Assembly (NCBI GenBank): GCA_009733775.1 | Contig: WOGZ01000186.1 | Location: 1 to 64,000 of the forward strand | Length of the DNA stretch: 64,000 nt | From: Alectoria sarmentosa | Lineage: Eukaryota > Ascomycota > Lecanoromycetes > Lecanorales > Parmeliaceae | Direction: 5' to 3' | Shown here: piece after piece, positions 11,741 to 23,014 of the stretch | Position numbering within the stretch: position 1 is the stretch's first letter | Layout of the letters: every line of letters starts with the position of its first letter | The notes under the pieces: model-generated | Told to the model about the DNA's origin: nothing | Database searches by the model: none | The model's input: only the letters and a program-made list of their open reading frames with translations | Program-made: the position numbers and the translations under genes

Positions 11741-13114
11741 TCAAGTCAAAGCTGACTTGACTACCTGCAAATAATCTCCCTGAGCGCCAGTATTATTTTT
11801 CGCTTCCGACCCATCCCACAGCATCACACCACCAAAGTTGGTTACACCTGCCGTCATCGCACTTTTGATAACACTCGTCATATTAGCAGGGTCCAGATAC
11901 CCCTTCCCAGCGCAAGCGGTGCAGCCCGGCGCACCAATATACAATTTGGGACCCTTGCCAGCGACGGTGCTATTACCGCTCAAGTCATCAGACCATGCCT
12001 TGAAAGAGTCAATGAAGCCCGGCTGTCCGATGTCGCAACCAGCGGCGGCGTTGTTGTAGAATTGGACGAAGACGAAATCCATAGTCTGCATCGCAGCTAG
12101 CGGAATAGAGGCATCTGGGCGAGGACATTGGGGTGCACCAGAGATGTAGTACTGCTTGGTCTTGTCGCCCGAGAACGTGCTGCGGAGAGCAGAGACGAAC
12201 GTATTGTAGTATGTGGTGCTATGATCTTCATTATCGACGTCAAAGCCGTCAATCGTGACGTTGCCAAAAGGCCTCAGATCGGAACTAGTCATGCCGCCAC
12301 CGAAGAGGTTCCAGAGGTTATTCGCGAAGCCGGTGGCTTGCGCATCGCTAGTGAAATTCGTAACACCGGTGGCACCTCCCAGACTCAACATGACTTTCTT
12401 GCCCAGGCTCTGGCAGGTGGTGATGTTCCTCGCTAGGAATGGACAGTCCAGTAGACCAGTCGCGTTTATTTTCTGAGCCCCAAGCGTAGGTGTGCCTCCT
12501 GTTGCTGGGCCAAAGTTGATGATGGGCTGGCCTGCTGGGCCGAAGAAGGTAGTTACGAAAGCCAGGACGACGAGGTCGACGTTATCATCTTGACAAATTT
12601 GCTCCAGGGTGAAATCGTCCGTAGCGGGTGACTGACCGTAGTAGACGGCGAGGTTGCTTGAGGGCTGAGCGGTAAAAGAGCCATTAGCGCTGCTATTCAT
12701 TAGAACAGCGTACGGGGCTGCGGCTGTTGCGCTGGCTGGAAGGGGTGTTGCAGCTGCAGTTGCGGACGCAGTCGCCGGAATGGAGGTTGCTGCCGGAGCA
12801 CTGGTACCGTTCGCATATTTGCCGAGGAAGATGTTAATCCACATATCGTAGGCTTGCACATCCTGGCTCAGCTGCGCCGTCTGTAGATCGGTGGAGTTGG
12901 CTGATGAAAGGTAAGCTGTCATCCAACCGTGAAAGGTGCTGTATTCGGATTGGAGCATTTGCAGCTCTGCGAGGGGGACTTCCACAAAACCAGCGGGGGC
13001 TTGCCTGCGAGAGTTGTGGTTTTGGGACTCTTGGCGAAGAGCTCCTGCATGGCCGGCCGATGCAAGAAGGCTGATGGCGCCCAGCGCAAGTACAGAGGTA
13101 GAAGGGTAGAACAT
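11741..13114 (-). CDS. GH18 class III chitinase, 457 aa
   Basis: This is an intact single-exon frame with an N-terminal signal peptide (LALGAISLLASAGHAGA). An RRQ motif (Kex2-like) follows near residue 36-38, then a helical region (~45-100) and an Ala/Thr-rich linker (~105-135). The GH18 barrel starts near LAVYYGQ (155-161). The substrate-binding LSLGG motif is at 243-247 and the catalytic DxxDxDxE box is DGFDVDNE (289-296) with the acid Glu296. The residue before Glu is Asn where family members usually carry Ile or Leu. The family hydrolyses chitin beta-1,4 links, and class III (plant-type) enzymes act in the wall or outside the cell. No C-terminal GPI signal or CBM1 is seen. Confidence 0.93.
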   Translation of the reverse strand: MFYPSTSVLALGAISLLASAGHAGALRQESQNHNSRRQAPAGFVEVPLAELQMLQSEYSTFHGWMTAYLSSANSTDLQTAQLSQDVQAYDMWINIFLGKYANGTSAPAATSIPATASATAAATPLPASATAAAPYAVLMNSSANGSFTAQPSSNLAVYYGQSPATDDFTLEQICQDDNVDLVVLAFVTTFFGPAGQPIINFGPATGGTPTLGAQKINATGLLDCPFLARNITTCQSLGKKVMLSLGGATGVTNFTSDAQATGFANNLWNLFGGGMTSSDLRPFGNVTIDGFDVDNEDHSTTYYNTFVSALRSTFSGDKTKQYYISGAPQCPRPDASIPLAAMQTMDFVFVQFYNNAAAGCDIGQPGFIDSFKAWSDDLSGNSTVAGKGPKLYIGAPGCTACAGKGYLDPANMTSVIKSAMTAGVTNFGGVMLWDGSEAKNNTGAQGDYLQVVKSALT

Positions 13115-14507
13115 GGTGGATAGTGTATTCGGGGACTATGCGAGCTCAGTGGTAGGAGAGAGAGAAGGGCAAAGTAAAGTTGACGTAGAAAAGCAAGGAA
13201 TGCAAAATATTGGCATGTTTGAGAAAATTGGATCCCGAAACAATGAAGAACGAAATAGTCAACAACGGAGAAGCGATTGTCTGGAGTTTTGTCCAAGTAC
13301 AAAAGGCATTCATGTTTGACCACTCGATTGGTCAATGTCATCGCTTTCTTTCTTAACCCTTGTATCATCGTGAAAGAGGTGCCTTTGACTGTGCGCTTTG
13401 TCGCGAGATGATTCGCAACTTCGAGAACAACGATCCGAAGCTTGCATTATCTTGGCCGCGTGTTTTAAAGTATAGCGTTTAGTGATATTTCACTGGTTAA
13501 AGAAAACGAGGAGCTGAAACGGGTTTGAGCTTCTTCAGGTAGGCAGTGTTTCACGTTCCGTGCATGGCGGCTCACGACTCTGTTAACAGCTTGCAGCAAT
13601 AAAATAGCATTATCGGTCTACCGAAATCCTTCCTTTAAGCTTAATTTCTCGCTAATCATATATAGACAGTTGAGAATTGCTGAAAACAGAACAAAGAATC
13701 GAGGGATTGTGGCCAGTGGATGCTATCGCAGATTTAGCATTCACGATCGAGAGGCCTGAATCGGAAAGCTTTCGACTCCAAATGCGCTATATGATAGCTG
13801 TAGTAAGTGCTTGCGTTTGGAATGATAAAGACGCAAACACGTACTTGAAACGGCCCTTGTCGCAAAAGGTGATTGATCAAACTTCTTCATAGCCACGACT
13901 GTCAAGAATGGGCCCTGAGGCACAGATACAACTCTGCTCCATCTAGCAGACATTAATATTACAGTCAGGGAAAGCTCTGTAGTTGGCAAGTTGCTACACG
14001 AATGATTGGAACAGTCTCGGTTCGTTTCGAAAACTTGGCATGGGGAAAGATACCACCATGACACCAATGCGATTTCTGTTACTTCTTTCATCATTGCCAT
14101 AATAAGGCTTGACTATCAGAGTCTGACCCTGATTGACCATGACAATATCGTGAGCACAAGCTTGGTCTCCTCGGCTGTATTATAGATTTCGACTTTCCAA
14201 AAGCTCCCTCGTGGCTTTTGGGCCGCCAAGTGTCTCCCTCTCAAGTCTGTGAATCCGATCTCATTGAAAAGGGTCTTTTCAGAGTAGTTGTTCCCATGCT
14301 TACCGTGACTTGAGAAATGACTTATGTCCAGTTTTGCTCCTTGCGCTCATGTCTTAACCCTTATTGTTCACCGAAGTCGTAGCCTGTTGAGTGTATTTCG
14401 CCATTCCAATCAAGCCTTTACACCCTTACTTTCGAGTACCTACAAGTTTGAAAATGGTAAAAACCCAGTTGAAGACCGCGAACATACCGTTAAACCCTCG
14501 TATCATC
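13115..14507. other. Intergenic, 5' flank of chitinase
   Basis: There is no supported gene. Several short overlapping frames on both strands (13677-13892, 13741-14100, 14324 onward) share the same DNA, and none has motifs or splice support. Confidence 0.5.
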
Positions 14508-15195
14508 ATGAAGCCGTCAACAACACTCCTCGCCTTTGCAGCCATGCGTCCTTCAGCCCGGCCGAGAAGATCCCGCCCGCAACGCCCGCGTCGGAAATAT
14601 TAGTGCGGCATTCGACCAAGCACATCAAAGAAACCTATATACCCCAAAACAAGATCATGGAGCATTGGGATAGCAGTCAGGCGTGCTTCGAGGTGGGTGC
14701 AACCTTGAATGCATGGCAACCACAGTCTGCGCTGGCCAAAAGGACTGGGTCCAGTATCGCAATACTACCATTAGCTTAGGATTATGCGGTGCGAGGATCC
14801 CCGCATCTGCCTTCTTCGCAAACTGTAGGGAAAAGATTGCTGAGCTTGAATTCATACCGCCTTGGGCTCCCATACATCTAAAGACGTGGCAATATCAGAT
14901 GGGTATCGAGGGATCGTCTGGGAGTTTTGCGAAACGTGGACCTATAGTGCCCAGGTATTGGGTGTCAGCTGTTAGTGTCATAGCCATGCCTGAGTCCCAG
15001 TCTCCTGGTCAACGAATTGGGCGGCCAAACCTTAACGTCACAGCATCACGAGGTCAAACACCCAATTTCTTGGCTGCTGCCTGTTGCATGGTAGATGCAA
15101 CTGGGTATGCACGTAGAAGGCTGACTCATGTTAGGTACATATACGAGATGTTGCTACTGCAGAGCAGCAGATTCGGATGGGAAGAGGTCGCTTAG
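14508..15195 (+). pseudogene. Degenerate small secreted Cys-protein (tentative)
   Basis: An ATG at 14508 opens a signal-peptide-like start (MKPSTTLLAFAA). The protein-like sequence then continues in a second frame (about 14540-14690, SPAEKIPPATPASEI...) and a third (from ~14690, CNLECM...TVCAGQKDWVQYRN). The third carries five Cys within ~65 residues and runs to a stop at 15195. No GT-AG intron of normal size joins the frames. I infer a decayed secreted-protein gene or one with consensus indels. It could be chance. Confidence 0.35.
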
Positions 15196-16442
15196 ACGGT
15201 TGTGTCATTTGAATATTGTTGGTTTCTTTCTCGAGGATATTGGGGAAACAATGTGGGCTGTTTTGCTCAGAGTACAGCCTTACACGATGCAAGTCATGCA
15301 GGTTGCTTGCTGACTGTACCATTCATGAGATCTCCGTCTTACTGCAAGGCCATAAAATATATTACTAATTCATCACATCTCTTTCGCTCGCTTATTCACC
15401 TCGCCCTCGATGTGCGATGATCCCGCCACAATAATGCATTTATCCCAGTGGCCTCCTATTTGATTTAGGTTGCAGCTCAGCTGGTGCTGCAGCGCCTTCA
15501 GACGCACGGATTGGATCTGGGGCGCCCGATGGACGAAGCGGCAATACCGGGAGGCAATTTCTTGATTGACAAACAGCTTGATATGTTTGTTTTGATTTGC
15601 TAGGTATCATTGTGGTTCAGCTCAAGGGACTTGAAGCTGGCTACGAGGGCTTGACATCTGGGGGCGGTAAGGACCGAGGACTTGAGCACCCCAAGTAATC
15701 GATTCATACTCTCGTAGATGGTGAATTATTAGTTTGGCCCCCAAAGTCTGGCGTAATGAATTTGTAGGGAATCATTTACTTGGGGTGTGAATTGGTAATG
15801 CGCGCCTCGGCCGTGACCGACGTTTTCCCGCGTAAGCGAATGGCTTACTAGACTAACGCTCTAGCGAACCAATAGAAGAGCTCGATCGAACCACAGCATG
15901 AAGCATTACACTGCAGCCTATCCTCGAACGCGACAACGCTGCCAAGGGCACTAGATCCACATATTGAATTCCCCTTCCCCCTGTGCTACTTTCCACGAGC
16001 AACTACCCCGGTTTTAGGCACTTGCTAAAGAGATTCCATCAATGAGCGTGCCGGAATTCTGCCATGCGACTGCTCGGGACCTGAAGGGGGCCGATCCGAT
16101 ATGACAGCAATCTGTATCCACAAGGTAACAGATGCGAAGGATCTTCTCATTCACGGGAGGAGCACCAAAATCTTACTTACATTGATCCTCGTGATGATTT
16201 TAGCAATGGTAAAGCTGTACGATGAGGCGATTCGGGTCTCCCGACTTGCCAAGATTAACATCGTGGCTTGCTCAGCCCCGCGCTTTTTGGATACATAGAA
16301 GATATATCCCCTCATAATTGATTTCGGACTACTACATTAAATTCCACCAGCTACTTGTACTCGTCTATAACTTCTGTAACACTTTTTAGTTTTACCTCGT
16401 ATCTTATTTTCTCCAATTGGCAATTACTCTTAGATCTTCGGC
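15196..16442. other. Intergenic upstream of DyP locus
   Basis: No ORF with recognisable content is present, and no repeat structure was seen. Confidence 0.55.
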
Positions 16443-18213
16443 ATGACTTCCTCGACTCCCCCTCCTTTGGATCTCAACAATGTCCAAGGTGATATCTTGT
16501 AAGCCCAGACCTGAACCCTGTATCTTATTCATACATCGAAACTCACTCTTAATAGAGCTGGTCTTCCCAAGAAGATTCAAACCTAATTTTTCTTCCTCAT
16601 CGATGAATCCCGCATCCAAGAGTTCCGCACCCAACTCGCAAAATTGATCCCTCTCATTAACACAACCGCCCAGGTTATCACTCATCAAGAGGCAATTCTT
16701 AAAAACAAGACAGACGCAGCAAAACGTGGGGTTCCTCCGTCGCTGTTGAAGATAAGCGGAGTTAATATAGTGTTCAGCCAAAAGGGACTGACAAAGGTGG
16801 GGCAAACCGCTTGACATGCCGTATGTTGAAGCCTTACTAATCCGACCTCCTATCTTCGTAGATGGGAATCAACGACAACCTTGGAGACGGTGCTTTCTCC
16901 AAAGGCATGCTCAAGGATGCACCGAACCTCGGTGACCCGGGAACGGCAACCTCAGACAGCCCTGACTGGGTTCCTGCCTTCAAACACGGTGTCGATGGCA
17001 TGGTCCTAGTCTCGGGCGAAAGTCGCTCTACAGTTGCCGAGAAGCTGGTTGAGATCGAGAGGATCTTCTTTGTTGGGGCCCCTTTTGCCACCATTCATGA
17101 AGCGCTCCGGATTGTCGGAGATGTACGGCCAGGGAAAGAAAAGGGCCACGAGCAGTTCGTATCTCTACTTTCGCCGCACGAATATCAACCACTGACATCT
17201 GATCATAGCTTTGGCTTCCAGGATGGCATCTCCCAGCCCGCAATCAAGGGTGTCAATCTCACCCCCAATCCCGGTCAGGAGTCTGTAAACCCGGGAGTTA
17301 CCATCCTTGGTCTCGAGGGAGATTTGAACATAACCAACCCCAAAGAGCCTGTGCCTATTCTCCGGCCGAGCTGGGCGCTAGATGGAAGCTTCCTTGCTTT
17401 CCGCTATCTCTTCCAACTCGTTCCTGAATTCGACACGTTCTTGAAACGAAACCCCGTCCCTGGTCTAGCTCCTGATCACGGCAGTGAGCTCCTCGGGGCC
17501 CGCATGGTCGGTCGTTGAATGAGCGGTTCGTAGCCCTCGGCCCTCTTTTTGAGCTTTGCTTCACATGCTGATTGTGACCAGGAGCACCCATTGATCTTGC
17601 GCCGACGCAAGACGACCCAACCTTAGGGAAAGACCAGTCCCGCAACAACAGCTTCAGCTACGATTTCCCCGACGACCCACAGACCCAAGATAGATGCCCG
17701 TTCGCAGCGCATACTCGCAAGACCAACCCAAGAGCCGACTTTGAAAAACTGACCCCTGAATCTACCCCTGTTGCTGGTCCTATCTCTACCAGTAACCGTC
17801 GCATCATTCGTCGCGGGATTCAGTTTGGACCGGAAGTCTCTCCGGACGAAGCTAGATCCGGAAAAACCATAAATGGACGTGGCCTTCTCTTCGCAGCATA
17901 TCAGAGCAACATCGAAAACGGCTTCCAGTTTATTCAGCAGTGTAGGTGGTCCCTCTCGTAGCGTTTTTCCCAGCCTTTGCTGACCATTTTAGCGTGGGCG
18001 AACAACCCGGCTTTTATATTTGGCAAGCCGGTGTCCCCAGGATTCGACCCCATCATCGGCCAGAATGCTGCAGGAGCACGTTCGATGGTGGGCACAAACC
18101 CGACCAGCCAAAGCGCCTCGCTCACTCTACCGACATGGGTCGTGCCAAAAGGAGGCGAGTACTTCTTCTCGCCCTCCATCCCTGCCCTCAAATCAACTTT
18201 CGCCTTGGCCTAA
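16443..18213 (+). pseudogene. DyP-type peroxidase with two in-frame stops
   Basis: Six exons (16443-16498, 16556-16796, 16862-17154, 17209-17525, 17582-17941, 17993-18213) sum to 496 codons. All five introns are GT-AG and 51-65 nt long. The frame shows NVQGDIL and GLPKK near the start, the DyP GxxDG motif as GFQDG (199-203, catalytic Asp202), the proximal haem His in CPFAAHTRK (His346) and the distal Arg region RIIRRG (~376-381). DyP enzymes are haem peroxidases oxidising dyes and phenolics. Two nonsense codons break it: TAA at 16584-16586 (codon 29) and TGA at 17516-17518 (codon 300, where the family has Trp in GRW). A weaker donor at 17511 could skip the TGA only by deleting conserved residues. 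The intact introns and catalytic residues suggest very recent inactivation. Confidence 0.88.
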
Positions 18214-21200
18214 GCGACGCCAGCGGCTGCACGAACGTCTGTAATTCAAAAAGGAGGAAAGTAGCAGATGCGGGTATATCGCGGAATGTAGTAATATCTA
18301 GGAGCCCAGCCAATTTACTTCGCGATTGTTCTCGCCAATTCTGTTACATAGAGCAGAATAGTCATCAAGTCACAATTGACAGCTTGGATCTCGCGGACTG
18401 TCCAAAATCATTTTCCATTGAGATTATCTCCAAAAAGCCCATACTTCCCATTAGCTTCAAGAAAGAGAACAGCATCCTCCAAGTAACTTCCAGCAGGTCC
18501 GAAGAGGGTTACCTCCGACCCCGAGCAGCATGCCATTGAGCACCAATGGAACAAGTGCCATCGCAACAGCGAAGCCCTGCTCTCTGCATGCACCGCTAGT
18601 CGCATTGGCCGTAGAACAAGGTCCTGACCCCACGACAGGGTGACATTTGTTTTCGAGTATGCCCATAGCGGTCCGATCTGATGATCGGGCTTGAGAGTTC
18701 AATGTGACATCGATTAAATCGATCGGAATCAATCCGCAATGAAGTCCAAGAATTTCTGAAAATGAGCGACGAAAGAAAAAGATAGTAAGAGAACGCATGA
18801 TTCATTCCAACTTGAAAAGAGGATTCTTATACTGTACTTATAAAAGCTGCAAGAAGAGATCTGGACCAAAGTTGAATACATTGAAACGTTATCACTGTTT
18901 GCCACAACATCACTCTGAGATGTGAAACGATGACCTGGGCGAAAGGAGAGATCAATCGAGCCTGCAACAAGTCAAGACTGCGAGAAAAAGGCTACTTTAC
19001 ACGGTCGCCGGTGCCTCGAGACACGTGGATTGATGAATCAGCTCCTATCCATAGTCACTCTGCTCGATGTATGCTACGAGGCCTCAACTTTTCCCCATCG
19101 AGAGAGTCTCCTCCATGAAAAATCGGGCGGCAATAGATGAGCTGCTAGTCTCCGGTACAGGGAGTAGAGATTAGAGGAAGAATAAAGGGACAAGGGAGGG
19201 CTAACTCAGCGGGCTCAACGAATCATACTCCGCCTTACTCAGTAGTAGTGTCTTACGATGCAAATTCTCCCCGAGGGTACCCAGCGATCGTGGCAGGCCA
19301 ATTTGCAAGAGCTTCAAGGACGGGTCAAAAAGGCCGATATTAAAGTATTGTGGGGACTCTTGCAAGCTTCGTTCTCCCCACAGAGATGAATGTGAAGCGT
19401 TCATCCAAAGACTTAGGCCCATAGACCGACCGCCGAGTTGTTATCAAGCCGCAACACAGCCAGCGAACACTCAGTCTAGGATACGAAGAGATCGCGGCAG
19501 GACGTGATAGCCAAGCATGGCGCTGCGACAGAGTGGGCAATTGTACCTCGCTCCATTACGTCCAAGGCACTATGGCGACAGGCTCGGCGAAAGCAGGATG
19601 GCTGACAAGCGACCTGGCGGGAGATCTTAGCCGGGGCTGCTAGCTGGCACATTATCGGCAGGTAGCTGGTTCTCTTCTCGAAGGACCCTTTTCCTAGGTG
19701 GATCAGCTGCGTGAACCAGAGTATCATACCTCGGCTAGACTCAGTCTGACAGACTTTTTCATTGCTCTTGACGTCTCGGCAGATCGTACTGACCTCGAGG
19801 AGCTATGTGAATGATGTTGTGCGGCGCAAATTTGAGAAGGTGCGTGTCATTAAGCAAGAGCGATATTGACTAGGAAAAATATTGAGTCTTACTTTCCAGT
19901 CTCGGAAGGGGTGTGGAAAAGCTGCAACATGTGCATGATGAAATAATAAATGGTAAAGCCAGCAAGAAGCAACCAACACCGCAACGGCGCAACAGAGAAA
20001 GGGGTATTGTATGTGAAACTTGAATCAAGGCTGAGAGTAGCTGGCTACTGAATTCCAATATCATTCAACTTCACATAAAGACCACCGGCGCCACCTATAC
20101 GACACATCAGAAAACATTTAGAAAGAAGACAGATAAGTATACGAATACCAATGTTGATCTGAAAACCCTCTCGTCCCACCTAGATACACATTCCATTAAA
20201 TGCCGAACCAATCTTCCAAGAATCCCTTCAAGAAGCAACGTCAGATAGATAGTTACGCCACTAGTATCACTTCCCATAACACAAAGCCGATTCGCTACCA
20301 CAACCGTCAGCGAAAGCTAGAAAGCCTGAATAACATGATCGCAGCGCTCACCTGAGACTCTAGAATATGGCGTACGGACCATAGAATCCGTCGTCGCGCC
20401 GAAAGTGGCCCGAGTACCCCGTGAAAGCCATGGAGCCCCGCAAGCTCTGGCAAAATTCTCGAATGTCCGACGACATGGCTTGTTCGGCACAGACCAGGTT
20501 GGGCTGGTATGTGTTCAGAACCATTTTCAGGTTATGGACGCTCTCGTCTGAATGAAAATCACTTAGTCACAACACACAGTCTGAATTGGGGATACATACC
20601 GAGCCCCTCCAGCCTGCCCACCTTGTGCTGAAGTTTGCTCCATGACACATCCACCAGAGCGAGCCCAAACGGGTAATATGGAGATATTTTGCATTCCACG
20701 CGACACCCAAATGCCCACAATTTCCCTTAGTCAAATCGACGCCAGATGCTGCACGGTCGCAGTCAAGAGCAATAATCAAGCCAGTCTCTTAACTGAATAA
20801 TTATAGATAATCGGAGAGGGCTGTTACACCTGTTACATTTGGCGCTTCCTGCGAGGAGAAGGGTGCAATAAGATTCAAAACAAGGGCGCAGTCAACAGAA
20901 TGGCCCAAAAGAGCAAAGCTTGAAAAGGGAGGACGAGGATCATTTACAGGGAATCAGACCATGATCCTACTTCGCCGATCTCTGATAGAGCATATGGTAA
21001 GCGGCAACAGTAGCTCTTGACGTGGGTGAATAGTGGTGGTCATACGCAAGCGAATACCTCGTAAACAACAAGCATCATTGTGGGATGAAGTTCCGGTCAC
21101 AACGGGACCGATGTTTCTTTGGTCAGCCCAAGCATGCAATCCTGATTTCCTCTCCTGACCCTCGTCCCACTATCAATTCCGGCAAGGCAGTCAAAATGTT

Positions 21201-21469
21201 GCATTCACTGCCTGCGAGCAAACGGCTTTCCCGTGTTCAATTAGATCTGTCTACCTTCAGTCCTCCATCGCCTCAATCTAATGAGCTCAGTGGTAGCTTC
21301 GACGTCTACCTGATGCTATGTACAGCCGCTCAAACGATTAGTAGCACACTTTTAGTTGCTATTAGTTTGTATAGCTCGTGGCCCGTGAGTCGTTATCATG
21401 CTAGTGATTCCGTACCGGCGGTCATGCATCACCTCCCCGTGCCAGCTCGAAGCCATCTCTCCAATCTCG
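18214..21469. other. 3.3 kb gap without supported genes
   Basis: Several short frames lie on both strands (e.g. 19201-19422 minus, 19476-19727 minus, 21085-21558 plus). None shows a family motif or joins to another by a convincing intron. The last overlaps the 3' end of the 7TM gene and looks like a shadow. Confidence 0.5.
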
Positions 21470-23014
21470 CTATGACGACTGTGACCCTGTCTCCCTCTCC
21501 TGCAACTCGATCTCATTCTTCAAAGCTCCCTTCCTACAACCACGGGCATCCGACTTGACCCACACTCTTTTCATGTCCTTTGGCGTCTGCCCCTCGCTCT
21601 GACGCGGCAGTAAGCTGTACGAGAATGTAGGATTGCTTCCTCTCGCCCTGGTCGTGACAGCGGAAGCGCGAAGCAGGGTGTCGTCTGAAGGTGTCTTGAT
21701 GGGTCGCGGCCAGGCACGCTCGAAAGCTTCAGGGTCGCCACATCGGCTGTTTCCGATCGACTTTGGTGCAATGGCGACGTGTTTCCAGTGATTTGGCCGG
21801 AGCCATTTGAAGAAGGGTCCAAGCGTTGGCATGCAGGCGGCGATCAGGGCGAAGTAGTGTTCAATGCAGCTATGAGAGTGATCAGTAGCTCTGTTTGAGT
21901 TACGAGGGGGCGCGGCGACTCACAATAAGGTTACCACGCGGTATTGCGCGAAGGTGGCATCCGTCGTCCCTCGCGACTGGACAGCGAAAGCTACGCGGAT
22001 CGCGCAGGCCATTGAGGCACTGACACGCAAATAAGTATCAAAGCCCGGCATACTGCTTCAAGTGAGGCTGGGACTCACATCAAACCGGCCAGAAAGACAA
22101 ATAGCAAGTATATCCTCTGTGGCCATGAGATACGTAACTTGACCACCATTGGTATTGGAAACCCAAGGATGATGGCATCAGCAACAAGATCCAGGCCCCC
22201 GATCGCAAATGTAAGCTTGCCGTAGGCGAAACAGTTCATTGTCACGGTAATATCCCATTGCCGGTTCCTCACATTGCAAAGGCCGATTACAGTGGAGAAC
22301 GCGACCCAGTAGTAAACGGTGCAGTAGACCATGAGAGCGTAGATAATATATCGTAGCTTCGCTTGCAGTTGAAAAACTCGTAGATAGAAGAGAAGAATTG
22401 ATATTTTGACAAAGTAATAGGAGGCTGGGCAAGCTGCGAAGGTGGCCATGATCCACTGAATGTCGAAGTCAGGCCCTCAAGGCTTGGTAAGGGTATTTGG
22501 AGGGATGGACAGACCCAAAGGTAATGAGGAGTATAAGTCGTCATGGGCACATCCCAAATATGCTTGCCCAGTCCAAAGTGCGTCGCTGGAAAGCGACTAT
22601 CAGCATCATTTTGTTTCGGCCACCAGGTAGATTTGTTCGTTGTCACTGACTCTCGATCACAAATGAGCCGAAAACGGCTGTTCCGATCTGAAGACTTCAA
22701 TCAACTCGACTATCCCATTTTCTCGAGGTCTGTACATACAAAGGCCATAATAATGGTGTCTTCTTCAAATTAGCTGTTGTAGTCTCTGTGAAAATAAGAA
22801 TGCAGGAGCACATACAATCGTCCCAACCCAACCGCCAGTCAGTCAACAGCGTCCGGGAGATTATTCGCGCACCGACAACGAGTGTTGACACGACAAGTAG
22901 AATGACGTTGCAAGCGATCAAATTAGGCGCACGATTGATCGGGTCGATGAAGTTGGAATAGACTCCCGCTGGTGGAGCGCCAGCAGGCGGTATTGGCAAT
23001 ATTTTTCCATCCAT
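21470..23014 (-). CDS. Fungal rhodopsin-like 7TM membrane protein, 399 aa
   Basis: Seven exons (22816-23014, 22740-22759, 22651-22687, 22515-22585, 22079-22455, 21924-22019, 21470-21869) give exactly 400 codons. Every intron is GT-AG and 52-65 nt long. Family landmarks appear in order: an extracellular N-terminus, TM1, GWDDYTIIMAF across the first junctions, GLGKHIWDVP, the FVKISILLFYLRVF segment, several further TM helices, and a cytoplasmic Ser/Arg-rich tail. This matches the fungal integral-membrane rhodopsin/Pth11-like family, whose members are candidate GPCRs or surface sensors. No CFEM domain is present. Exons of 20 and 37 nt are unusually small. The ligand is unknown. Confidence 0.85.

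Noticed and set aside
21085..21558. 157-codon plus frame
   Set aside because: Ser/Thr/Pro-rich without motif and overlaps the 3' end of the 7TM gene antisense.
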